Positions 1 through 8,895 are shown, counted from the first letter of the stretch. The stretch: DNA of 64,000 nucleotides from Uruburuella suis (GCF_004341385.1 NZ_SLXE01000009.1:1-64000); one strand, 5' to 3'. Notes: generated by a model from the sequence alone, not told the origin. Numbers and translations are program-made.

Positions 1-95
1 ACGATCGTTTGAAAAGGCATTATGAAAGCGTAGTTGCTTTAGCTTGTATTATGCTATGGCTGCCTTTATGACAAGTAATTGTCAGGACGCCCTAG
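1..95 (+). mobile_element. Right end of an insertion sequence, cut by the window edge
   Basis: A reading frame open from base 3 to a TGA at 69-71 ends in KRHYESVVALACIMLWLPL, which resembles the C-terminus of IS5-like DDE transposases. The roughly 24 bases after the stop look like an IS terminus. They are followed at once by the lipobox-coding part of a lipoprotein gene whose own start and signal peptide are missing. The element boundary near base 95 is inferred, since the left end and target duplication lie outside the window. The IS family assignment is from memory of the family's C-terminal pattern. Confidence 0.5.
3..71 (+). CDS. Transposase, C-terminal fragment
   Basis: Only the last 22 codons are in the window. 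They have no start of their own and end at TGA 69-71. The hydrophobic, basic tail (RLKRHYES followed by VALACIMLWLPL) fits an IS5-type transposase end better than a membrane protein, because the next gene begins without room for a promoter or signal peptide. It could be another protein whose end happens to abut the lipoprotein gene. Confidence 0.45.
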   Translation, partial: DRLKRHYESVVALACIMLWLPL

Positions 96-511
96 CGCTG
101 AGCGGTTGCGCATCTGTAAATATGGCAAACCCTGAAGAATCTGCTCAAGCACAAGAATTCCGTGCGCCGGCAGAAGGCATGTCCGGTCTCTATGTGTATC
201 GAGACAGCACTTTGGGTGGCGCGCTGAAAAAAGATATTTGGGTTGATGGCAATTGCTTGGGCGAGTCCGCTCCTCATGTGTTCTTTTTCACCCAAATTCC
301 CAGCGGAGAGCATGAGATATCCACAGAGTCGGAATTTTCTCCCAACAAATTATTATTAACCACCGAAGCGGGCCAGAATTATTTTATCCGCCAATATATT
401 AAATTGGGCGCATTCGTTGGCGGTGCAAATTTGGAACAAGTTTCTGAGCAACAAGGCAAAGAAGCCGTAGCAAAACTCAAAATGGCCACCAACGGCAATT
501 GCAGCAAATAA
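44..511 (+). CDS. DUF2846-type lipoprotein, 5' end apparently lost to IS insertion
   Basis: The body reads as a DUF2846 lipoprotein: a lipobox LSGC about 20 residues in, then a compact domain with VYRDSTLGGALKKDIWVDG, a PSGEH turn and an EAGQNYFIRQ segment typical of the family. The frame can only be opened with a TTG at 44, and the residues before the lipobox (YYAMAAFMTSNCQDA) are not a credible signal peptide; they derive from the adjoining IS end. The authentic start and N-region are therefore probably missing, and the protein may not be exported or lipidated. A Rho-independent terminator follows the stop. Function unknown. Confidence 0.55.
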   Translation: MYYAMAAFMTSNCQDALALSGCASVNMANPEESAQAQEFRAPAEGMSGLYVYRDSTLGGALKKDIWVDGNCLGESAPHVFFFTQIPSGEHEISTESEFSPNKLLLTTEAGQNYFIRQYIKLGAFVGGANLEQVSEQQGKEAVAKLKMATNGNCSK

Positions 512-523
512 AGTTTTTCAAAT

Positions 524-553
524 AAAACCCATCTGTTTTCACAGATGGGTTTT
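524..553 (+). terminator. Rho-independent terminator after the DUF2846 gene
   Basis: A perfect 11-bp stem (AAACCCATCTG paired with CAGATGGGTTT) around a short loop is followed by T residues. It is not a DNA-uptake-sequence hairpin, unlike most terminators here. Confidence 0.8.
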
Positions 554-603
554 ATAATTTCAAAATCCATATTCCCAAATCAAGGCCGTCTGAAAGGAAA
601 ATC

Positions 604-1254
604 ATGCCTCCGAAACTCATTATCTTCGACTGGGACGGCACGCTCGCCGACACCACCGCACCGATTATCGCCACCATGCAGGCCGCTTTTGAAGAGCACG
701 GATTGGATTCGCCTGCCGCCGATGAAATCCGCCCGTTTATCGGCTACAGCCTGGCGCGCATTGTCGAATCGCTCGCGCCGAATTTGGGCGAAGAAACGCG
801 TGAAAAAATCATGCGCACTTATGCCGGCCACTATCTGAATCCCAATAATCACAATATGCGCCTGTTCGACAGCGCCCTTCCCTGCCTCGAAACGCTCAAG
901 CAGCAAGGCTATTGGCTCGCTGTGGCCACCGGTAAAGGCCGCAGCGGGCTGGACGGCGCCATTGCGCAAACCGGCACCGCCGATTATTGGCTCGCCACCC
1001 GCTGCGCCAGCGAATGCCCATCGAAGCCCGCGCCCGATATGGTGCTGGAATTGTGTGACGCGGTGGGCTTGAGGCCGTCTGAAGCTTTGGTGGTGGGCGA
1101 CACCACGTTTGACCTCGAAATGGCCGCCAATGCCCGTGCGCGCGCCGTGGCGGTGGCCACCGGTGCACACAGCGCCGCCCAATTGCAAAGCGCACCCTGC
1201 TTGGCTGTGTTAAACAATCTGAATGAATTGCCCGCTTTTTTGCGCACGCTTTAA
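604..1254 (+). CDS. HAD-superfamily phosphatase (phosphoglycolate phosphatase-like)
   Basis: A 216-residue HAD hydrolase. Motif I is FDWDGTLAD, with the nucleophile and acid aspartates at about residues 9 and 11. Motif II is the Thr in AVATGKGR, motif III the Lys in CPSKPAPD, and motif IV VVGDTTFDLEMA. The helical cap lies between motifs I and II, as in Gph-like enzymes. Substrate cannot be read from sequence; phosphoglycolate or another small phosphomonoester is likely. The start lies close downstream of an uptake sequence (592-602) and an AGGAAAA Shine-Dalgarno. An in-frame uptake sequence encodes the LRPSEA stretch. It precedes sppA on the same strand. Confidence 0.85.
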   Translation: MPPKLIIFDWDGTLADTTAPIIATMQAAFEEHGLDSPAADEIRPFIGYSLARIVESLAPNLGEETREKIMRTYAGHYLNPNNHNMRLFDSALPCLETLKQQGYWLAVATGKGRSGLDGAIAQTGTADYWLATRCASECPSKPAPDMVLELCDAVGLRPSEALVVGDTTFDLEMAANARARAVAVATGAHSAAQLQSAPCLAVLNNLNELPAFLRTL

Positions 1255-1325
1255 ACGCGCACCTTTCCTTTTCAGACGGCCATAAAGCGCCTACAATAAG
1301 CCGCTTATCATTTTCGGAAACCACC

Positions 1326-2318
1326 ATGCGATACCGTATCCGCCGCGAAGGCGATTCCCTGCCGAGCGCCACCGACACCGCCGGCAACGAAGCCTGGGCG
1401 CAACACACTTTGCGCGATGTGCTGCTCGAAGCCCATAAGGAGCAGCGCCGTGCCCGCCTTTGGCGCAATATCTGGCGCGGCGTGGGCGTGTTGCTTTTCT
1501 TATCGGTGTTGGTAAACATGCGCAGCTGCGGCACGCCCACCGAAATCGCCGGCATGGGCAATCGCCACACCGCCGTTATCAACCTGAGCGGCACCATCGG
1601 CGACCCCTACACCGACCAAGTGGCGATGTTGCGCGAAGGTTTGGGCAACGCTTATGCCAACAGCAATGTGCGCGGCATCATCATCCGCGCCAACAGCCCC
1701 GGCGGCTCGCCGGTGGTATCCAACATCGCCTTTAACGAAATACGCCGTCTGAAAGCCGAGCACCAAGACATTCCGCTTTATGTGGTGGCCGAAGACATGT
1801 GCGCTTCAGGCTGCTATTACATTGCTGCAGCGGCCGATAAAATCTATGCCGACCCCTCCAGCATCGTCGGCAGCATCGGCGTGATTGGCGGCGGCTTCGA
1901 TTTCACCGGCCTGATGGACAAAGTCGGCATCAAGCGCCGTCTGAAAACCGCCGGCAGCAACAAGGGCATGGGCGACCCATTCACTCCCGAAACGCCCGAG
2001 CAGCAAGCTATTTGGGAAAAAATGCTCGCCGACATCCACCAAGAATTCATCAAAGCCGTGAAGCTGGGCCGCGGTGAGCGCATCAGCGAGCAGAAAACGC
2101 CCGATATTTTCAGCGGCCGCATCTACACCGGCAACGAAGCCAAACAAGTGGGCTTGATTGATGATTACGGCAACGTCTACAGCGTGGCGCGCGATGTGAT
2201 CAAAGCGCCCGAATTGGTGGACTACACCCCTGAAGACCGCCTCAGCAGCCTGCTTGGCCGCCGTTTGCGCGCCGAAGTGGAAGCCAAAGTGCAGGAAACG
2301 CTCGACAAACCTTGGTAA
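1326..2318 (+). CDS. sppA: Signal peptide peptidase SppA (S49 serine protease)
   Basis: A 330-residue single-repeat SppA, about half the length of the E. coli enzyme. One membrane anchor (about residues 45-62, WRGVGVLLFLSVLVNM) follows a charged cytoplasmic N-terminus. The S49 domain then shows NSPGGSP, the nucleophile Ser in MCASGCYYIA, IVGSIGVIGG, and the catalytic Lys in SNKGMGDPFTPE. It degrades signal peptides left in the membrane after secretion, with the active site on the periplasmic side. A very strong uptake-sequence hairpin terminates it. Confidence 0.9.
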   Translation: MRYRIRREGDSLPSATDTAGNEAWAQHTLRDVLLEAHKEQRRARLWRNIWRGVGVLLFLSVLVNMRSCGTPTEIAGMGNRHTAVINLSGTIGDPYTDQVAMLREGLGNAYANSNVRGIIIRANSPGGSPVVSNIAFNEIRRLKAEHQDIPLYVVAEDMCASGCYYIAAAADKIYADPSSIVGSIGVIGGGFDFTGLMDKVGIKRRLKTAGSNKGMGDPFTPETPEQQAIWEKMLADIHQEFIKAVKLGRGERISEQKTPDIFSGRIYTGNEAKQVGLIDDYGNVYSVARDVIKAPELVDYTPEDRLSSLLGRRLRAEVEAKVQETLDKPW

Positions 2319-2330
2319 ACGCAGCGCATC

Positions 2331-2376
2331 AAACGCAGGCCGTCTGAAACCTTTTCTTTTCAGACGGCCTGCGTTT
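2331..2376 (+). terminator. Uptake-sequence hairpin terminator of sppA
   Basis: An inverted pair of AGGCCGTCTGAA extended to a perfect 19-bp stem by AAACGC/GCGTTT, followed by CTTTT. Confidence 0.8.
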
Positions 2377-2459
2377 CTTTTCATCTGCCGGCAACGCCGT
2401 TAGGTTATTTTTGGGGTTTGGTATAAAATCCCCCTTATTTTTTCAGACGGCCTCATCCT

Positions 2460-3470
<1,011 letters not shown>

Positions 3471-3479
3471 ACGCTATTG

Positions 3480-3517
3480 AAAAGGCCGTCTGAAACAAAA
3501 ATTTCAGACGGCCTTTT
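3480..3517. terminator. Bidirectional uptake-sequence terminator, pyrD/rnhB
   Basis: AAAAGGCCGTCTGAAA pairs with its complement around a short A-rich loop. The A-run on one side and T-run on the other let it serve both convergent genes. Confidence 0.75.
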
Positions 3518-3542
3518 GATATGGCAACGTTTTTCAAATCCA

Positions 3543-4133
3543 TCATTCAAACAAACGCCCTTGCGCCAGCAAGTTGCGCACCGGCGCGAAATCGCATCGG
3601 TGCTCGGCCAACACGCCGAATTGCTGCAAAGCGGCCAGATGCGCGGCGGTGCCGTAGCCTTTGTGCTTATCGAAGCCGTATTGCGGATAGCGCTCGGCCA
3701 GCGCATACATTTCTGCATCACGCGCGGTTTTCGCCAGCACCGAAGCAGCGGAAATTTCAATGATTTTGCTGTCGCCCTTCACCACCGCTTCCGCCGCCAC
3801 GCCCAAATCTCTCGGCACTCGGTTGCCGTCTATCCACACTTTGTGCGGCCGTACCGCCAAGCCCTGCACGGCGCGGCGCATGGCCAGCATGGTGGCGTGC
3901 AGAATATTCAATTCGGCAATTTCATCCACACCGGCCGAGGCCACGCACCAAGCCAGCGCCTGCGCCTTCACCGCCGCCGCCAGCGCATCGCGCTTTTTTT
4001 CGCTGAGCTTTTTCGAATCAGTGAGGCCGGGCAAATCGTATTGCGCCGGTAAAATCACCGCAGCGGCAAACACGCTGCCCACCAAAGGGCCGCGCCCGGC
4101 TTCATCTACACCGGCGTTGAGAAAAATGCTCAT
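3543..4133 (-). CDS. rnhB: Ribonuclease HII
   Basis: A 196-residue RNase HII that cleaves RNA in RNA-DNA hybrids and at single ribonucleotides. The metal-binding acids are visible in NAGVDEAGRGPLVG (Asp and Glu near residues 10-11), LTDSKKLS, and VKGDSKIIEISAASVLAKTARD. Family length is about 200. It lies downstream of lpxB on the same strand, the E. coli order, though here separated from lpxB by about 330 bases of repeats. Confidence 0.95.
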   Translation of the reverse strand: MSIFLNAGVDEAGRGPLVGSVFAAAVILPAQYDLPGLTDSKKLSEKKRDALAAAVKAQALAWCVASAGVDEIAELNILHATMLAMRRAVQGLAVRPHKVWIDGNRVPRDLGVAAEAVVKGDSKIIEISAASVLAKTARDAEMYALAERYPQYGFDKHKGYGTAAHLAALQQFGVLAEHRCDFAPVRNLLAQGRLFE

Positions 4134-4210
4134 GGCGGGTTTCCTTTTTTGATTGCAGAGCGGTAAAAGTTTGAGATAAAAGTTTGATCAATGAATCGCC
4201 GGTTTCAAGC

Positions 4211-4350
4211 AGCAGGCCATCTGAAACGTTGGGCTTGGCAACCCAACCTACCTGTTATAGTGCGTAGTTTTGTGTCACTTTTTCTTGCATTCCACTATAG
4301 CTGCCGTAGGTGCGATTAGCTTTGTCAAAACAAAGCGTAATCGTACGCAT
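4211..4350. repeat. Truncated family-B repeat plus GTACGATTACG palindrome
   Basis: This occupies most of the 327-base gap between lpxB and rnhB. Bases 4211-4299 match the right half of the TATAGTGG repeat family (ending GCATTCCACTATA); the left half is missing. Bases 4305-4350 form an imperfect 20-bp palindrome (TGCGATTAGCTTTG / CAAAGCGTAATCG) that recurs at 8585-8629, 53170-53211 and, shortened, 42573-42606. No gene is evident. Confidence 0.7.
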
Positions 4351-4460
4351 GGCACACAAACGCCGCCTGAACCCTCTTTTTCAGACGGCATCGTTTTATT
4401 TTCCGCATTCAAGGCAAGCCAACGCAGCCGGGTTATTTTTTAGAATTGTTATGAAAGCTT

Positions 4461-5642
4461 TCAGACGGCCTGAACCACACCGGCCTCAGCCAACACAGCT
4501 TGCGCGGCCAGCGCGGCGGTGTCTTTTTTCAGCAAAAGGTGCAGATTGTGGAAATCCTGCTTCAAATCAGTGGTGTCTTGCGGCGATTCATACCATTCGG
4601 CCACAGCGGCGGCGAGCTTTTTCGGGGTGGCGCGGCCTTGCAGCAGCTCGGGCACGGCGCCTTTTTCGAGCAATATATTCGGCAGCCCCACATGTGGCAC
4701 TTTGATTTTGCGCCTCACATAAGCATAAGTGAGCGGTGAAATTTTATAGCTGATCACCATCGGCCGCTTGCACAACGCCACTTCCAGCGTGGCGGTGCCA
4801 CTGGTTACGAGCACCACATCGGCGGCGGTGCAGGCCAAATCGGCATGCGCGCTCATTAATTGCAACGGCAGGCCGCGGAATTCATCGCGCGATAATATTT
4901 CTAGCAAACGTATGCGCGTGGCGGAAGTGGCCACGGGCAGCAAAAATCGGGCGCTCGGGTAGCGTTGCAGCAACAATTTGGCGGTGCGAAAAAAAAGCGG
5001 CGCCATATAATCGATTTCGCTCACGCGGCTGCCGGGCATCAGGGTGAACACGGTTTCCCACAAATCGATTTTCATCTTCAGCCGCGCGGCTTTCTGATCG
5101 GCATCCAACGGCAGCGTTTGCGCCATCGGGTGGCCGACAAATTCGGCCTGCCCGCCCGCTTCGCGGTAAAGCGTCGCTTCCATCGGAAACAGGCACAACA
5201 CTTTATTCACCTGATGCACAATGGTGTTGACCCGCTCGCGCCGCCACGCCCACACCGAAGGGCTCACATAATGCAGGGTGGCAATGCCGGCTTTTTTCAG
5301 CTTTTCGGCCACGCCCAAATTAAAATCGGGTGCATCAATGCCCACAAACACATCGGGGCGGATGCGCTTCAATTCGCGCACCAAGCCGCGGCGGATGCGC
5401 AGAATTTCGGGCAACCGCTTCACCACTTCGGCAAAGCCGCGCACGGCCAATTTTTCCTGCTCATAAAGGCTCTCTATGCCCTCTGCCAGCATGCGCGGCC
5501 CACCGATGCCGATAAAGCGGGCATTCGGGCAGCGTTGTTTGATGGCGGCCATCAGGTGGGCGCCGAGCAAATCGCCCGAAGCCTCGCCGGCACACAGCGC
5601 GATAAGGGGGCCTTGCCCGGCCGTGGTGTGGGGAGCAGTCAT
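4461..5642 (-). CDS. lpxB: Lipid-A-disaccharide synthase
   Basis: A 393-residue GT19-family enzyme that joins UDP-diacylglucosamine to lipid X to make lipid A disaccharide at the cytoplasmic face of the inner membrane. It shows the N-terminal CAGEASGDLLGAHLM motif, IGIGGPRM, HYVSPSVWAWR and the C-terminal VLVTSGTATLEVALCKRPMV acceptor region. Length fits the family (about 380-390). The start has weak ribosome-binding context. It is normally co-transcribed with lpxA; here lpxA lies 3.2 kb away beyond three plus-strand genes. Confidence 0.95.
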   Translation of the reverse strand: MTAPHTTAGQGPLIALCAGEASGDLLGAHLMAAIKQRCPNARFIGIGGPRMLAEGIESLYEQEKLAVRGFAEVVKRLPEILRIRRGLVRELKRIRPDVFVGIDAPDFNLGVAEKLKKAGIATLHYVSPSVWAWRRERVNTIVHQVNKVLCLFPMEATLYREAGGQAEFVGHPMAQTLPLDADQKAARLKMKIDLWETVFTLMPGSRVSEIDYMAPLFFRTAKLLLQRYPSARFLLPVATSATRIRLLEILSRDEFRGLPLQLMSAHADLACTAADVVLVTSGTATLEVALCKRPMVISYKISPLTYAYVRRKIKVPHVGLPNILLEKGAVPELLQGRATPKKLAAAVAEWYESPQDTTDLKQDFHNLHLLLKKDTAALAAQAVLAEAGVVQAV

Positions 5643-5723
5643 TTTTTTTACTTAGATGGGTTGAGCGTTTTATCCAGCCGCTCATTGTACCCAAATTCTG
5701 CGCGGCCTGCTGCCTTATGCATA

Positions 5724-5765
5724 TTCAGACGGCCTGTGCCAATGCGCCGGCACAGGCCGTCTGAA
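5724..5765. terminator. Uptake-sequence hairpin between divergent lpxB and aldA
   Basis: TTCAGACGGCCTGTGCC pairs with GGCACAGGCCGTCTGAA (17 bp). The sequences point outward, opposite to the usual terminator arrangement, and no T-run follows. It lies between two divergent starts, so it may be an uptake site rather than a terminator. Confidence 0.5.
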
Positions 5766-5865
5766 AACCATATTTCCCAAATAGCTCAATAGCTTGCCGC
5801 ACACAGCCGATGCGGTTACACTAAAAGCTGCTACACCCGATAACAAACAGAAAGCGAGCGGAGAA

Positions 5866-7308
5866 ATGAAAAAATTAGCCATGTATATCAACGGCGCGTT
5901 TGAAACCGGCTTCACCGGCCAATGGCGCGATGTGCTCAACCCCGCCACGGAAGAAGCGATTGCACAAGAGCCCAAGGGCAGCGGCGCAGATGTGGATCGC
6001 GCCGTGGCCGCCGCTCGCGCCGCCCAACCCGCGTGGGAGCGCCTGCCTGCGGTGGAACGCGGCGCTTATCTGCGCAAAATCGCCGCCGGCATCCGCGCAC
6101 GCGCCGATGCGCTCACCGACACCATTGTGGCCGAAGGCGGCAAAACCAAAGATTTGGCGCGGGTGGAAGTGATGTTTACCGCCGATTACCTCGATTATCA
6201 GGCCGAATGGGCGCGCCGCTACGAGGGTGAAATCATCCAGAGCGACCGGCCGCGCGAAAACATTTTTCTGTTTAAGCGCCCGCTGGGCGTGATTGCCGGC
6301 ATTTTGCCGTGGAATTTTCCCTTTTTCCTGATTGCCCGCAAAATGGGGCCGGCGCTTTTGGCCGGCAACACCATCGTGATCAAGCCCAGCAGCATCACCC
6401 CGATAAACTGCCATATTTTCGCCGAAATCGTGCATGAAAGCGGCCTGCCCGCCGGCGTGTTCAACGTGGTTAACGGCGCGGGTGCCGAAATCGGCCAAGC
6501 GCTGGCCGCCCACCCGCAAGTGGATATGGTGAGCCTCACCGGCTCGGTGGCGGCCGGCCGTCAAGTGATGGAAGCGGCGGCGGCCAACATCACCAAAGTG
6601 TCGCTCGAATTGGGCGGCAAAGCACCGGCGATTGTGCTCAAAGATGCCGATATTGATTTGGCGGTGAAAGCCATTCTCGCCTCGCGCGTGGGCAACAGCG
6701 GCCAAATCTGCAACTGCGCCGAGCGTGTGTATGTGCACAGCAGCATCCACGCGGCCTTTGTTGAAAAAATCACCGCCGCCATGCAGGCCGTGCGCTACGG
6801 CAACCCGGCCGAAGCGGCCGAAGGCGCGCTGGAAATGGGGCCGCTGATTGAAGCGCGCGCCGTTGAGGCCGTGGCCGAGAAAGTGCAGCGCGCCGTGGCG
6901 CAAGGTGCCAACTTAGTGTGCGGCGGCAATCGTGCGCCGGGCAAAGGCTATTTCTTCGAGCCCACCGTGCTCACCAATGTCGACAACAGCATGGACATCA
7001 TGCAGGAAGAAACCTTCGGCCCCGTGCTGCCCATCGCCATATTTGACACGCTCGACCAAGTGATTGCGCTGGCCAACGACAGCGCCTTCGGCCTCACCAG
7101 CTCGGTCTACACCACCAACCTCAACGAAGCTTTTTACGTCATCCGCCGCCTGCAATTCGGCGAAACCTATCTCAATCGCGAAAACTTCGAAGCCATGCAG
7201 GGCTTTCACGCCGGCTGGAAACAATCGGGCATCGGCGGTGCCGACGGCAAACACGGCCTGGAAGAATATCTGCAAACCCAAGTGGTGTATCTGGAAACCG
7301 ATATTTAA
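5866..7308 (+). CDS. aldA: Lactaldehyde/aldehyde dehydrogenase AldA
   Basis: A 480-residue NAD-dependent aldehyde dehydrogenase that closely follows E. coli AldA from MYINGAF to the C-terminus (EYLQTQVVYLE). It has the ADYLDYQAEWARRYEGEI segment, the GILPWNFPFF signature, catalytic Glu in LELGGKAPAIV, and the nucleophile Cys in SGQICNCAERVY. It oxidises lactaldehyde or glycolaldehyde to lactate or glycolate. The frame extends 24 codons upstream, but a GGAG Shine-Dalgarno eight bases before the ATG at 5866 fixes the start. It opens the plus-strand block that separates lpxA from lpxB. Confidence 0.9.
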   Translation: MKKLAMYINGAFETGFTGQWRDVLNPATEEAIAQEPKGSGADVDRAVAAARAAQPAWERLPAVERGAYLRKIAAGIRARADALTDTIVAEGGKTKDLARVEVMFTADYLDYQAEWARRYEGEIIQSDRPRENIFLFKRPLGVIAGILPWNFPFFLIARKMGPALLAGNTIVIKPSSITPINCHIFAEIVHESGLPAGVFNVVNGAGAEIGQALAAHPQVDMVSLTGSVAAGRQVMEAAAANITKVSLELGGKAPAIVLKDADIDLAVKAILASRVGNSGQICNCAERVYVHSSIHAAFVEKITAAMQAVRYGNPAEAAEGALEMGPLIEARAVEAVAEKVQRAVAQGANLVCGGNRAPGKGYFFEPTVLTNVDNSMDIMQEETFGPVLPIAIFDTLDQVIALANDSAFGLTSSVYTTNLNEAFYVIRRLQFGETYLNRENFEAMQGFHAGWKQSGIGGADGKHGLEEYLQTQVVYLETDI

Positions 7309-7344
7309 TCAGCCAAGGCCGTCTGAAAGCCTGCCGAATGATTC

Positions 7345-7447
7345 ATACCAATTCAAAAAAGTAAGCTAACAAGGCGGCGAGCCGCAGACAGTACAGATAG
7401 TACGGCAAGGCGAGACAACGAAGTTAGGTTATTTTTTGGATTGGTAT
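7345..7447. repeat. Correia-like 103-bp repeat with ATACCAATTC ends (family A)
   Basis: Inverted termini ATACCAATTC / GGATTGGTAT flank an interior containing GCCGCAGACAGTACAGATAG and ACGGCAAGGCGAGACAACG. That interior resembles the core of neisserial Correia elements, but the ends differ from the Correia TATAGTGGATT termini. Related copies: 28854-28920 (internally deleted), 44300-44558 (interrupted) and 56595-56697. No coding capacity. Confidence 0.8.
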
Positions 7448-7524
7448 CAGACGGCCTGAGCGCTTCAACGCTTATATAGCGAATGAATGTCCAAACACTT
7501 TTCCAAAAGCAAAGGAAACCCACC

Positions 7525-7947
7525 ATGAGCCGCTTCAAAACCCTCTTTTACCCGCTGGCGGCCGCTTGGGCGCTGGCCGCCTGCGCCGCACCAAGCGCGC
7601 CCACCGCCCCCGTTGCGCCCGATATGCACAACGCCCGGATTTCGCTCGATTGGGCCGGCACTTACCAAGGCACGCTGCCCTGCGCCTCGTGCAGCGGCAT
7701 CCGCACCGAGCTCATCCTGCGCGACAACGGCAGCTATGATTTGCGCGAAACCTATCTGGGCAACCCGCAAACCGCATTCGAAGGGCGCGGCACCTTCAGC
7801 TGGAACCCGGCCGGCGACACCGTCACCCTCTATCGCGACGGGCGCAGCTATTTTGTGGGTGAAAACCACCTGATTGCCTTGGATGCCGATGGCCGCCGCG
7901 TAGAAGGCGCATTGGCCGAAGCCTATATCTTGCAGAAAACACATTAA
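7525..7947 (+). CDS. NlpE-like outer-membrane lipoprotein
   Basis: A 140-residue lipoprotein. The signal peptide MSRFKTLFYPLAAAWALAAC ends in a lipobox (LAAC). The mature part has the NlpE N-domain pattern: DWAGTYQGTLPCASCSGIRTELIL with its CxxC, then YDLRETYLG and a GTFSWNPAGDTVTLYRDG strand pair. E. coli NlpE senses surface contact and lipoprotein trafficking stress through Cpx; no such partner is visible here. The ATG at 7525 follows AAAGGA; the frame is open 14 codons further upstream. The next gene starts 11 bases after its stop, so the two are probably co-transcribed. Confidence 0.8.
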   Translation: MSRFKTLFYPLAAAWALAACAAPSAPTAPVAPDMHNARISLDWAGTYQGTLPCASCSGIRTELILRDNGSYDLRETYLGNPQTAFEGRGTFSWNPAGDTVTLYRDGRSYFVGENHLIALDADGRRVEGALAEAYILQKTH

Positions 7948-7958
7948 GGAGCCGCACA

Positions 7959-8537
7959 ATGAGTAAAAACATTCTGATGCTGGCCGGCGATTTTGCCGAA
8001 GACTATGAAACCATGGTGCCGTTTCAATTTTTAAGCGCCTTAGGCTACACCGTGCACGCCGTTTGCCCCGACAAACAGGCCGGCGACTATATCGCCACCG
8101 CCGTGCACGATTTCGAAGGCGAGCAAACCTATAGCGAAAAAAGAGGCCACAACTTCACCCTCAATTACGATTTTAACAAGGTCAACCCCGATGATTACAT
8201 CGGCCTCGTGATTCCCGGCGGCCGCGCGCCCGAATACCTGCGCCTCAACGAGCGCGTGATTGCCATCGTGCGCGATTTCGATTCCGATGAAAAACCCATC
8301 GCCGCCGTGTGCCACGGTGCGCAACTGCTGGCCGCCGCCGGCGTGTTGCGCGGCAAAACCTGCTCCGCTTATCCGGCTTGCGCGCCCGACGTGCGCGCCG
8401 CCGGCGGCGAATATGCCGACATCGGCATCACCGAAGCCGTTACCGACGGCCACTTGATTACCGCGCCCGCCTGGCCGGCACACCCGGCTTGGCTGGCGCA
8501 ATTCGCGGCCGCCTTGGGCGCAAAAATAAGCATTTGA
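7959..8537 (+). CDS. DJ-1/PfpI family protein
   Basis: A 192-residue class-I glutamine-amidotransferase-like fold protein. The nucleophile elbow is AAVCHGAQLLAAAG with the conserved Cys, preceded by GLVIPGGRAPEYLR. An early acid (DFAEDYE, near residue 16) suits the DJ-1/PfpI catalytic Glu. Relatives act as protein or nucleotide deglycases or chaperones; the specific activity is not readable. It is spaced 11 bases from the NlpE-like gene, with GGAG before its ATG, and terminated by an uptake-sequence hairpin. Confidence 0.8.
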   Translation: MSKNILMLAGDFAEDYETMVPFQFLSALGYTVHAVCPDKQAGDYIATAVHDFEGEQTYSEKRGHNFTLNYDFNKVNPDDYIGLVIPGGRAPEYLRLNERVIAIVRDFDSDEKPIAAVCHGAQLLAAAGVLRGKTCSAYPACAPDVRAAGGEYADIGITEAVTDGHLITAPAWPAHPAWLAQFAAALGAKISI

Positions 8538-8540
8538 TGT

Positions 8541-8575
8541 AAAGGCCGTCTGAAAAAAGGTTTCAGACGGCCTTT
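8541..8575 (+). terminator. Uptake-sequence hairpin after the DJ-1/PfpI gene
   Basis: AAAGGCCGTCTGAAA and its complement form a 15-bp stem ending in CCTTTGTTT. Confidence 0.7.
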
Positions 8576-8584
8576 GTTTGCCAT

Positions 8585-8629
8585 ACGTACGATTACGCTT
8601 TGTTTTCACAAAGCTAATCGTACCTACGT
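8585..8629. repeat. GTACGATTACG palindromic repeat
   Basis: A near-perfect palindrome: GTACGATTACGCTTTG, a TTTTCA loop, then CAAAGCTAATCGTAC. Copies lie at 4305-4350 and 53170-53211, each beside a family-B repeat. A short form at 42573-42606 sits inside an uptake-sequence hairpin. Confidence 0.65.
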
Positions 8630-8635
8630 CCACCG

Positions 8636-8785
8636 TATAGTGGAATGCATAAAAAAGTGACACAGCGGGTAGGTTGGGTTGAAAACCCAACAAATCCACA
8701 AGCCGTCTGAAACGTTGGGTTTATCAACCCAACCTACGCTGTTTCAGAATGCAGTTCGTGTCACTTTTTCTTGCATTTCACTATA
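8636..8785. repeat. Family-B repeat, complete 150-bp copy
   Basis: The element begins TATAGTGGAATGCAT and ends GCATTTCACTATA, with inner AAAGTGACAC / GTGTCACTTT, so about 28 bp of each end are inverted repeats. The interior is a GTAGGTTGGGTT ... AACCCAACCTAC palindromic module around an uptake sequence. The TATAGTGG end is shared with Correia elements, but the interior is not. With the palindrome at 8585 and an uptake hairpin it fills the 358-base gap between the DJ-1 gene and lpxA. Confidence 0.8.
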
Positions 8786-8851
8786 GGCGCACACGCCGCG
8801 CTTTTGCGGCGTAATCATGCGCATAAGTTCCACGGGTCTGTACAAAGTAAA

Positions 8852-8879
8852 AGGCCGTCTGAAACCTTTCAGACGGCCT
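8852..8879 (-). terminator. Uptake-sequence hairpin after lpxA
   Basis: AGGCCGTCTGAAA and its inverted copy meet around a 2-base loop just beyond the lpxA stop, as expected for the end of the minus-strand cluster. Confidence 0.65.
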
Positions 8880-8895
8880 GTATCACCACATCCCA

